Assembly: GCA_016286205.1 (NCBI GenBank) | Contig: JAEESF010000014.1 | Span: 1-50,277 of the forward strand | Source: Colicola sp016286205 | GTDB lineage: Bacteria; Bacteroidota; Bacteroidia; Bacteroidales; Paludibacteraceae | Length of the DNA stretch: 50,277 nucleotides | Direction: 5' to 3' | In this document: piece by piece, positions 38,834-45,582 of the stretch | Layout: every line of letters starts with the position of its first letter | Position numbering within the stretch: position 1 is the first letter of the stretch | Position numbers and translations under genes: made by a program | The notes under the pieces: generated by a model | Database searches by the model: none | Seen by the model: the letters and a program-made list of their open reading frames with translations, nothing else | What the model was told of the DNA's origin: nothing

Positions 38834-40993
38834 ATGACCAAAATTAAATTTTTCATTATGGCACTTACTGCTGTTGCCATCACGGCTTGCTCTAAGCCCG
38901 AAGCCGCAGTGGAGGAAAATGCGAATCCTCTGCTGAATTACGCTAACTGGACTACGCCGCACGGCACTTATCCGTTCAACGAGATTCACGCGGCGGATTA
39001 CATGCCTGCTTTTGAGGAGGCTTTCCGCCAAGGACGCGCTGATATCGATGCTATCGTGCGCAATCCCGAGGAACCTAGTTTTGAGAATACGATCGAGGCA
39101 CTCGATCGTGCAGGCCATACACTCAGTATGGTAGCCGGCTGTTTCTACAATCTGACGCACTCTGAGACCAACGATTCGTTGCAGGCGCTGGAGGTAGAAC
39201 TGTCGCCGCTGATGTCCGAGTACAGCACTTCTATCATCCTCAACGACAGCCTTTTCCAACGTATCAAGGCCGTTTACGACAAACGCGACCAACTGCGTCT
39301 CAAGGCTGACCAGCGCAAACTGCTGGAGGATACCTACGAGTCGTTTGCCAACAATGGCGCTAACCTCGATGAGGCGGGCAAGGAGAAATACCGCGAACTC
39401 ACGGCACGTCTCTCAATGCTCACGCTTACCTATGGTCAGAACGTGCTCAAGGCTACCAATGCTTGGACCAAACTGATTACCGACGAGTCGCAACTGGCTG
39501 GTCTCAACGATGACACCAAGTCGATGCTCCGCGCCAATGCAGAGAAGAAGGGACAGAAGGGCTGGTTGCTCGATCTCAAACCGACCACTTATATCCCTGT
39601 CCTCAAGGACTGCGACAACCGCGCTCTGCGCCAGGAACTCTATATGGCTTACAACACACGTTGCATCGGTGGCGAGTTCGACAATACGCAGAATATCATC
39701 GATATCGCCAACACCCGTCTGGAGTTGGCGCAACTCTTTGGCAAAGAGGATTATGCGCAGAAATCGCTGCATAAGACCTGCGCCGAGACCGAGGAGACCG
39801 TGATGAATTTCCTCGACCAACTGCGCGATGCCTATATGCCTGCTGCTCGTGCTGAAGTGGCTGAACTCCAGGACTATGCTGCTTCGTTGGGACTTGAGGG
39901 AGAACTGCAACCGTGGGACTGGAGCTACTATAGCAAGAAACTCCAAGACGCTAAATATAGCATCTCCGACGATATCCTCCGCCCGTATTTCGAACTGGAA
40001 TCGGTTAAGCAGGGTGTCTTTGGCCTGGCTAAGCGCCTCTACGGCCTCACCTTTGTCGAGAACAAGGATATTCAGGTCTATCATCCTGAGGTGTCTGCTT
40101 ACGAGGTCTTCGACCGCCGTGGCAAATTCCTCGCGGTGTACTATAGCGATTTCCATCCGCGTGATGGTAAGCGTGGTGGAGCGTGGATGAACGATTTCCA
40201 GGCGCAGTACAAGGTGGGCCGCAAGGACCATCGTCCGCACATCGTCAATGTGATGAATTTCACTCGTCCGACAGAAACTAAGCCGGCTCTGCTGACCTAC
40301 GACGAGGTCGAGACTTTCTTGCATGAGTTCGGCCATGGCTTGCACGGTATGCTCACGCGTTGCCGTTATGCTTCCCAGTCGGGAACAGCTGTGCCACGCG
40401 ACTTTGTAGAGTTGCCAAGCCAGTTCAACGAGAATTTCCTGGGCGAGAAAGAGTTTCTCGATACGTTTGCTAAGCATTACGAGACCGGCGAACCGATGCC
40501 GGAAGAGTTGATCGAGAAGATCAAGGCCGCTAACAACTACCACGCTGCTTATGCCTGCGTACGCCAGCTGTCGTTTGGCTACCTCGACATGAAATGGCAT
40601 ACCCTCCACGAGCCGTTCGTAGTACCAGAGGGACAAGATGCTAAGGACGCCGTCCTGGCTTTCTGCAACGATGCGATGGAGCAAGTACGCGTGCTGCCTA
40701 ATATCGAGGGAACCCAGATGGCAACGGCCTTCACCCATATTTTCTCGGGTGGTTACGCAGCAGGTTACTATAGTTACAAATGGTCCGAACTGCTCGATGC
40801 TGACGCCTTTGCTCAGTTCAAACAGGCGCAGGCTAAGCGCGGCTCTATCTTCGATAAGAAGGAGGCTGACCTCTTCCGCAAGAATATTCTCGAGCGCGGT
40901 GGAACCGAAGAGCCGATGGTGCTCTATCGTCGTTTCCGCGGTGGTGAACCTACTATCGATGCGTTGCTCGAGCGCGATGGTATTAAGAAATAA
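38834..40993 (+). CDS. dcp: M3-family peptidyl-dipeptidase, lipoprotein
   Basis: A 719-residue metallopeptidase of the M3 family (peptidyl-dipeptidase Dcp/oligopeptidase). Lipobox ITAC (Cys19) implies envelope anchoring. The zinc motif is HEFGH (His497, Glu498, His501), with the third ligand Glu about 25 residues later in the LPSQFNENF segment. Surrounding motifs: FYSDFHPRDGKRGGAW and GTAVPRDFVELPSQF, typical of the family. It removes dipeptides from the C-terminus of peptides. It begins 16 bases after the previous gene and is probably the last gene of that operon; a strong terminator follows. Confidence 0.93.
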   Translation: MTKIKFFIMALTAVAITACSKPEAAVEENANPLLNYANWTTPHGTYPFNEIHAADYMPAFEEAFRQGRADIDAIVRNPEEPSFENTIEALDRAGHTLSMVAGCFYNLTHSETNDSLQALEVELSPLMSEYSTSIILNDSLFQRIKAVYDKRDQLRLKADQRKLLEDTYESFANNGANLDEAGKEKYRELTARLSMLTLTYGQNVLKATNAWTKLITDESQLAGLNDDTKSMLRANAEKKGQKGWLLDLKPTTYIPVLKDCDNRALRQELYMAYNTRCIGGEFDNTQNIIDIANTRLELAQLFGKEDYAQKSLHKTCAETEETVMNFLDQLRDAYMPAARAEVAELQDYAASLGLEGELQPWDWSYYSKKLQDAKYSISDDILRPYFELESVKQGVFGLAKRLYGLTFVENKDIQVYHPEVSAYEVFDRRGKFLAVYYSDFHPRDGKRGGAWMNDFQAQYKVGRKDHRPHIVNVMNFTRPTETKPALLTYDEVETFLHEFGHGLHGMLTRCRYASQSGTAVPRDFVELPSQFNENFLGEKEFLDTFAKHYETGEPMPEELIEKIKAANNYHAAYACVRQLSFGYLDMKWHTLHEPFVVPEGQDAKDAVLAFCNDAMEQVRVLPNIEGTQMATAFTHIFSGGYAAGYYSYKWSELLDADAFAQFKQAQAKRGSIFDKKEADLFRKNILERGGTEEPMVLYRRFRGGEPTIDALLERDGIKK

Positions 40994-41084
40994 AGCACTT
41001 TTTTCGAAACAAATAATATTTCGAAACATACATTTTCGCCCATTTTTCTTCGTTTTGAGCGATAAATATGGTTAGAAATTGAAG

Positions 41085-41112
41085 ATCCCGCACCTTCTGG
41101 CGCGGGATTTTT
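41085..41112 (+). terminator. Strong intrinsic terminator after dcp
   Basis: Stem ATCCCGCACC (41085-41094) with GGCGCGGGAT (41099-41108), one mismatch, loop TTCT, followed by a T-run. It ends the operon 33770-40993. Confidence 0.92.
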
Positions 41113-41141
41113 AGTTAGGTATCAGATTGGAATGTGTCTCT

Positions 41142-41266
41142 TAAAAAATGAAAACAGGCGTCATCCCGACGACTGTTTTTCTAAGGTATTAGTCTGTTTA
41201 TTTAAGGTACAAAAAAGATTGGTCTTGTTGTTTTATGGATAAGAAAAAACGTCTCTTTCTTAAATC
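41142..41266 (-). ncRNA. Candidate small RNA between convergent genes
   Basis: A complete minus-strand promoter (41303-41272) points into a gap with no reading frame of note on that strand. About 90-120 bases downstream a hairpin AAAACAG (41151-41157)/CTGTTTT (41173-41179) with inner CGTC/GACG is followed by TTTTTT on the minus strand, as in an intrinsic terminator. Together these define a transcript of about 125 bases. The body is AT-rich. No known RNA family was recognised; it could be a regulatory small RNA. Alternatively the promoter is idle and the hairpin belongs to read-through from the minus-strand genes. Confidence 0.5.
41151..41179 (-). terminator. Hairpin terminator, minus strand
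   Basis: AAAACAG/CTGTTTT arms with an inner CGTC/GACG stem; six T follow on the minus strand (41148-41143). It would end the candidate small RNA and any read-through from the phosphodiesterase gene at 41364. Confidence 0.7.
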
Positions 41267-41271
41267 CGGTG

Positions 41272-41303
41272 CAAAAGTACTGCTTTTTTTTAATATGGAC
41301 AAA
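41272..41303 (-). promoter_or_regulatory. Minus-strand promoter of the candidate small RNA
   Basis: Minus strand: TTTG (41303-41300), 20 bases ending AAAAAAAAGCAGTAC overlap, TACTTTTG (41279-41272). The last 22 bases match the tRNA-Pro promoter at 18723-18744. It lies downstream of the minus-strand gene at 41364, so it is not that gene's own promoter. Confidence 0.75.
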
Positions 41304-41363
41304 TATTTTTATATGTTCTACAACATATTTTGCAAAATAGACTTTACAAAATGCCTTTTTTTG

Positions 41364-41885
41364 TCATTTCCACTCCAATTCTATCACTTCCAGGTTGTCT
41401 ATCTTGCTCCCGTCTATCGTTAGTCGCAGTAGGGTCTGGCACGGTTGCCAACCTTGTTTGCCGGCTGCACCGGGGTTGATCGTGAGAAATTTATATTGTG
41501 AATCGTATTGTACTTTCAGTATGTGGCTGTGACCGCAAACGAAGAGGTCGATGCGTTGGTTCGGATCATCCGCCTGCTCCAGCGCCTTGCGGAACATCTG
41601 TATCAGCCATGGGTTGTAATGGCCCGGATAACCACCTATATGCGTCATCAGCACATTGACATCCTCTACGCGAAAACGGTAGAACTCGCTCAGCGAATAG
41701 CGCACATCACCGCCATCCATGTTGCCGAATACGGCACGCGTAGGCTTGAATTCACGCAGACGGCGCAGTACCTCATCCGAACCGATATCTCCGGCATGCC
41801 AGATCTCATCTACGTCTTTGAAATGTTCCAGCACGCGTGCGTCCAACAGACCGTGCGTATCGCTCAGTACACCTATCCGCGTCAT
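41364..41885 (-). CDS. YfcE/MJ0936-type metallophosphodiesterase
   Basis: A 173-residue calcineurin-like phosphoesterase. Metal ligands appear in order: DTHG (about 9-12), HAGDIGSDE (about 30-38), GNMD (about 54-57), THIGGY (about 81-86), CGHSH (about 117-121) and TINPGAAGKQG (about 134-144). The family includes YfcE and cleaves phosphodiester bonds of unassigned natural substrates. It overlaps gldF by four bases (ATGA), so the two are translationally coupled. Confidence 0.92.
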   Translation of the reverse strand: MTRIGVLSDTHGLLDARVLEHFKDVDEIWHAGDIGSDEVLRRLREFKPTRAVFGNMDGGDVRYSLSEFYRFRVEDVNVLMTHIGGYPGHYNPWLIQMFRKALEQADDPNQRIDLFVCGHSHILKVQYDSQYKFLTINPGAAGKQGWQPCQTLLRLTIDGSKIDNLEVIELEWK

Positions 41886-42547
41886 TTCTTCGTTATTTTG
41901 TCTATCGTTACTATCGCTCCCGTCACCGACACAACTGCTACGGCAGCAAATATGCTGATGTCACGCAGATCCAGCACACCGCGCGACAGGGCGGAGTAGT
42001 GGTCTTGCAGCAGTACCCAGTATAGGATAAAGCAAACTAGCGCACCGGCTATGTAGCATACTATCTGACTCCGGCTCAGCGTCGCGCACCATAGGCCTAC
42101 GGCCATAAATGTACCGCTCAACAGAATCAGCCCGATAAACGAACCTAAGAACGCGCCGCTGTCCAGATTACCCATCGGTTCGGCCATGTATGCCACCACA
42201 AAATAGTGCACCAGACAAGGCAACAAACCTATCAGTATCAACGTCCACGCAGCGAAGTATTTGCCTAGCACAATGCGGCTCAGAGCCACCGGTTTGGTGC
42301 GAAGCAGGTCCCACATCCCCGTCTGCCGCTCTTCGGAGAAGAGACGCATCGTCAGGGCAGGGCAGAGCAGCATCATCAGCCACGGGCTCAATTGGAACAA
42401 GCCGTCCACCTGGGCATAACCCGAATCGATGATGTTCCACTGACCGGGTATCACCCACAGAAACAGACTGATAGCCAACAAGTACAGCCCGATCACGATA
42501 TACGCAATCGGCGTCGAGAAATAATATGTCAGTTCCTTCCTATACAC
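41882..42547 (-). CDS. gldF: GldF-like ABC transporter permease
   Basis: A 221-residue membrane protein with six hydrophobic segments. Motifs YFSTPIAYIVIGLYLL, NIIDSGYAQVDGLFQLSPWLMMLLCPALTMRLFSEE and TGMWDLLRTKPV...IVLGKY match GldF, the permease of the GldAFG transporter tied to gliding motility and T9SS organisms. In related genomes gldG usually follows; here a phosphodiesterase does, so the system is split or incomplete. The start is a GTG at 42547; no in-frame ATG is available before an upstream stop. Confidence 0.85.
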   Translation of the reverse strand: MYRKELTYYFSTPIAYIVIGLYLLAISLFLWVIPGQWNIIDSGYAQVDGLFQLSPWLMMLLCPALTMRLFSEERQTGMWDLLRTKPVALSRIVLGKYFAAWTLILIGLLPCLVHYFVVAYMAEPMGNLDSGAFLGSFIGLILLSGTFMAVGLWCATLSRSQIVCYIAGALVCFILYWVLLQDHYSALSRGVLDLRDISIFAAVAVVSVTGAIVTIDKITKK

Positions 42548-42555
42548 GCTAACCT

Positions 42556-42598
42556 CTAAACGGCTTTAGCCACTAAACGCGCCGCAGGCGCACTAAAC
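42556..42598. repeat. CTAAAC-spaced hairpin array
   Basis: CTAAAC (42556-42561), GGC/GCC hairpin, CTAAAC (42573-42578), GCGCC gca GGCGC hairpin (42579-42591), CTAAAC (42593-42598). It is followed by CGCCTTT heptamers up to 42621. Same hairpin family as 12541-12612 and 16049-16114. Confidence 0.75.
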
Positions 42599-42624
42599 CT
42601 TTAACCTTTCGCCTTTCGCCTTCA
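42599..42624. repeat. CGCCTTT heptamers before gldF
   Basis: Degenerate units AACCTTT, CGCCTTT, CGCCTTC abut and include the stop of the nucleoside symporter gene. Confidence 0.6.
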
Positions 42625-43905
42625 GCCCTTCTTCACCGGTGTCTTCGGGAAGAAGATCCAGAACAGTATGGCTACCACCAGCGCGTATGCGGCAAAACTG
42701 TACCACGACATTTTCCAACCTTCCCAAATCTGCATAAAGTCTGCTGTCTCAGGCAGGTGATAGACAAATTTGTTCACTACGGCTTGTGCCGACAGCGTAC
42801 CTATAGTGGCACCTACGCCGTTGGTCATCACCATGAACAGACCCTGCGCACTCGAACGCATCGACGGGTCAGTCTCCTGATCCACATACAGCGCACCCGA
42901 GATGTTGAAGAAATCGAACGCAAACCCGTAAACGATGCAGCTCAGCACGAACAGCAGCACACCCGGCATACCCGGATTGCCGGCGCCGAAGAAGGCGAAA
43001 CGGAATACCCAGGCGAACATAGCCATCAGCATCACGTTCTTGATGCCGAAGCGTTTCAGGAAGAACGGAATAGCCAATATACACAGTGCCTCGCAGATCT
43101 GGCTGATCGAAATCAATATACCCGAGTGCTGTACTGCAAAGGTCTCTGCAAACGCAGGATTAGCGCCAAAACTAGCCAGGAACGGATTAGCAAAACCGTT
43201 GGTAATCTGCAGACTAACGCCCAGGAACATACAGAAGATGAAGAACAGCGCCATTTTCTTTTGTTTGAATAGCGCAAAGGCTTTCAGTCCCAGTGCTTCT
43301 ACCAGATCCACCTTGCCTTCCACTTTCTTGATCTCGCATTGCGGCAGCGTCAGCGAGTAGATAGCCAGCACGATGCTCAGCGCACCACTGATGACGAACT
43401 GCGCTGGCGTGTCCATGGCACCTACCAGGTCCACTATCCACATCGTTACGATAAATCCTACTGTACCGAATACACGGATCGGCGGAAAATCCTTGACGGT
43501 ATCCATACCCGCTTTCACCAGCGCATTAAACGCAACCGAATTGGTCAGCGCGATAGTGGGCATGAAGAAGGCTACAGAGATTGTGTACAGCGTAAAGAGT
43601 GGAGCAAAAGCCACGTTGGCTCCGGCTGTGAAAGCATAGATACCGGCGCCGGCCATGAACAGACCTGCCAGGCCGTGACATAGACTCAGCACTTTCTGTG
43701 CCTGCATCCAGCGGTCTGCCACTATACCCATCAGCGCGGGCATAAACAGACTGACGATTCCTTGAATCGAGTAGAACCAACCGATGTTACTGCCAAATCC
43801 GTTGGCACCCAGATAACGACCCATCGAGGTCAAGTACGCACCCCATACCGCGAACTCCAGAAAGTTCATCACGATGAGGCGAAATTGTAATGCTCTGTTT
43901 TTCAT
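42622..43905 (-). CDS. Nucleoside:H+ symporter (NupG/XapB-like MFS)
   Basis: A 427-residue protein with about twelve membrane helices. The N-terminal FRLIVMNFLEFAVWGAYLTSMGRYL, the GIVADRWMQAQKVLSLCHG loop (about 60-78), and VKDFPPIRVFGTVGFIVTMW (about 138-157) are typical of the nucleoside-H+ symporter branch of the major facilitator superfamily. It would import nucleosides. It lies 81 bases after prfC and 74 before gldF; both gaps are filled by repeats. Confidence 0.9.
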   Translation of the reverse strand: MKNRALQFRLIVMNFLEFAVWGAYLTSMGRYLGANGFGSNIGWFYSIQGIVSLFMPALMGIVADRWMQAQKVLSLCHGLAGLFMAGAGIYAFTAGANVAFAPLFTLYTISVAFFMPTIALTNSVAFNALVKAGMDTVKDFPPIRVFGTVGFIVTMWIVDLVGAMDTPAQFVISGALSIVLAIYSLTLPQCEIKKVEGKVDLVEALGLKAFALFKQKKMALFFIFCMFLGVSLQITNGFANPFLASFGANPAFAETFAVQHSGILISISQICEALCILAIPFFLKRFGIKNVMLMAMFAWVFRFAFFGAGNPGMPGVLLFVLSCIVYGFAFDFFNISGALYVDQETDPSMRSSAQGLFMVMTNGVGATIGTLSAQAVVNKFVYHLPETADFMQIWEGWKMSWYSFAAYALVVAILFWIFFPKTPVKKG

Positions 43906-43916
43906 AGAATATAAAT

Positions 43917-43982
43917 CTTAAATCTTAAATTTGCAATCTTCAATTCTCCCCTCCTTCCAGGGAGGGGGCGGGGGTAGGCCCC
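43917..43982. repeat. AAATCTT heptamers and G-rich palindrome
   Basis: AAATCTT, AAATCTT, AAATTTG, CAATCTT units are followed by CTCCCCTCCTTCCAGGGAG and GGGGG-rich sequence (43948-43980), a REP-like hairpin resembling the one at 48943-48975. Occupies the whole gap between prfC and the symporter gene. Confidence 0.65.
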
Positions 43983-43986
43983 TTTA

Positions 43987-45582
43987 TCAAAATTCACTCG
44001 TAAAGTGGAATTTGATGTGCTTATAGTCCTGCTGCGCCATATTCAGCACATACGCGCTGTCGGCCATGAAGACATCGCGACCATCCTTGTCGTAGGCCAT
44101 GTATTGCGCCTTACGTTTCTTGAAGGTGTCCAGTTCTGCTTCGCCTTCCGCGTCGTCCACTTCTATCCAGCAGGCTTTGTACATCTGTAGCGGTTCCCAG
44201 CGGCATTTGGCCTGATATTCATGCTCCAGACGATATTGTATCACTTCGAATTGCAGTTGACCTACGGTGCCTATTATCTTGCGCCCGTTCATCTGGCTGA
44301 CAAACAGCTGCGCCACACCTTCGTCCATCAGTTGCGCCACACCTTTGTCCAGTTGTTTCTGCTTCATCGGGTCAGCGTTCTCTATATATTTGAACATCTC
44401 CGGCGAGAACGACGGCAGCCCGCGGAAATGCAGTTCTTCGCCACTCGTCAGCGTGTCGCCTATCTTGAAGTTGCCCGTGTCCGGCAGACCTACTATATCG
44501 CCTGCGTAGGCCTCGTCCACGGTCTCTTTTTTCTGTGCCATGAAGCAGGTTGGAGCAGCAAAACGCATCTGTTGCTCTTTGCGCACGTGTTTGTAGTAGG
44601 TATTACGCAGAAATTTACCGCTGCAGATCTTGAAGAACGCGATGCACGAACGGTGATTCGGGTCCATGTTGGCGTGTATCTTAAAGCAGAAAGCCGTAAA
44701 TTTGTCTTCCATCGGATCCACCGTACGCTCTTCGGCCTGTACGGGACGCGGACTGGGGGCGATATCGACGAAGCACTCCAGCAGTTCTTTCACGCCAAAG
44801 GTGTTTAGCGCCGAACCGAAGAATACCGGAGCCAGTTCGCCCGCCAAGTATTCCTCTTTGTCGAAGGGGTTATAGACGCCTTCTATCATCTCCAGGTCTT
44901 CCTGCAGTTTCTCTGCATCCTTATCGCCCACTAGCGCCGCTATCTGCGGGTCGCTCACGTCGTCAAATCGGATCGACTCGGTCACGTGTGTCTTGTCCGG
45001 CTGATAGAGGTCCAGCGTCGATTTGTAGATGTTGTATACGCCTTTGAATCGCTGACCTTGGTTGATCGGCCATGAGAGCGGACGAACGTGTATACCCAGT
45101 TCGCGTTCCACTTCGTCCAGCAGGTCAAACGGATCTTTTCCCTCGCGGTCCATCTTGTTGATGAAGACCATCACGGGCGTCTTGCGCATGCGACACACCT
45201 CCATCAGTCTTCGTGTCTGTGTCTCCACGCCCTTAGCCGCATCTATCACGACTATTGCGCTGTCCACAGCCGTCAGCGTGCGAAAGGTGTCTTCCGCAAA
45301 ATCCTGGTGACCCGGTGTATCGAGGATGTTGATGTGGTAGCCGTCGAAGTCGAATCCCATCACGGATGTCGCAACCGATATTCCACGCTGTTTCTCTATC
45401 TCCATCCAGTCGCTGGTCGCCGTCTTGCGTATCTTGTTGCTCTTCACGGCACCGGCTACGTGTATAGCACCGCCGTATAGCAGCAGTTTCTCGGTCAGCG
45501 TCGTCTTACCGGCATCCGGGTGCGAGATGATCGCGAACGTCCGACGTCTCAGTATCTCTTGTTGATCAGCGGAGGGTAGCAT
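43987..45582 (-). CDS. prfC: Peptide chain release factor 3
   Basis: A 531-residue translational GTPase. G motifs: SHPDAGKT (P-loop), the switch I region RGISVATSV, DTPGHQDF (G3), NKMDRE (G4). The domains II-III pattern (KFTAFCFKIHANMDPNHRSCIAFFKICSGKF, VGQLQFEV) fits RF3. It removes RF1/RF2 from the ribosome after peptide release. I chose the ATG at 45582; a TTG at 45597 would add five residues. The start overlaps the 3' end of pheT by 17 bases, so the two genes are coupled. Confidence 0.96.
   Translation of the reverse strand: MLPSADQQEILRRRTFAIISHPDAGKTTLTEKLLLYGGAIHVAGAVKSNKIRKTATSDWMEIEKQRGISVATSVMGFDFDGYHINILDTPGHQDFAEDTFRTLTAVDSAIVVIDAAKGVETQTRRLMEVCRMRKTPVMVFINKMDREGKDPFDLLDEVERELGIHVRPLSWPINQGQRFKGVYNIYKSTLDLYQPDKTHVTESIRFDDVSDPQIAALVGDKDAEKLQEDLEMIEGVYNPFDKEEYLAGELAPVFFGSALNTFGVKELLECFVDIAPSPRPVQAEERTVDPMEDKFTAFCFKIHANMDPNHRSCIAFFKICSGKFLRNTYYKHVRKEQQMRFAAPTCFMAQKKETVDEAYAGDIVGLPDTGNFKIGDTLTSGEELHFRGLPSFSPEMFKYIENADPMKQKQLDKGVAQLMDEGVAQLFVSQMNGRKIIGTVGQLQFEVIQYRLEHEYQAKCRWEPLQMYKACWIEVDDAEGEAELDTFKKRKAQYMAYDKDGRDVFMADSAYVLNMAQQDYKHIKFHFTSEF

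Noticed and set aside
39413..41029. 538-residue reading frame antisense to the M3 peptidase gene
   Set aside because: It overlaps the well-supported metallopeptidase with HEFGH motif and has no protein-like motifs.
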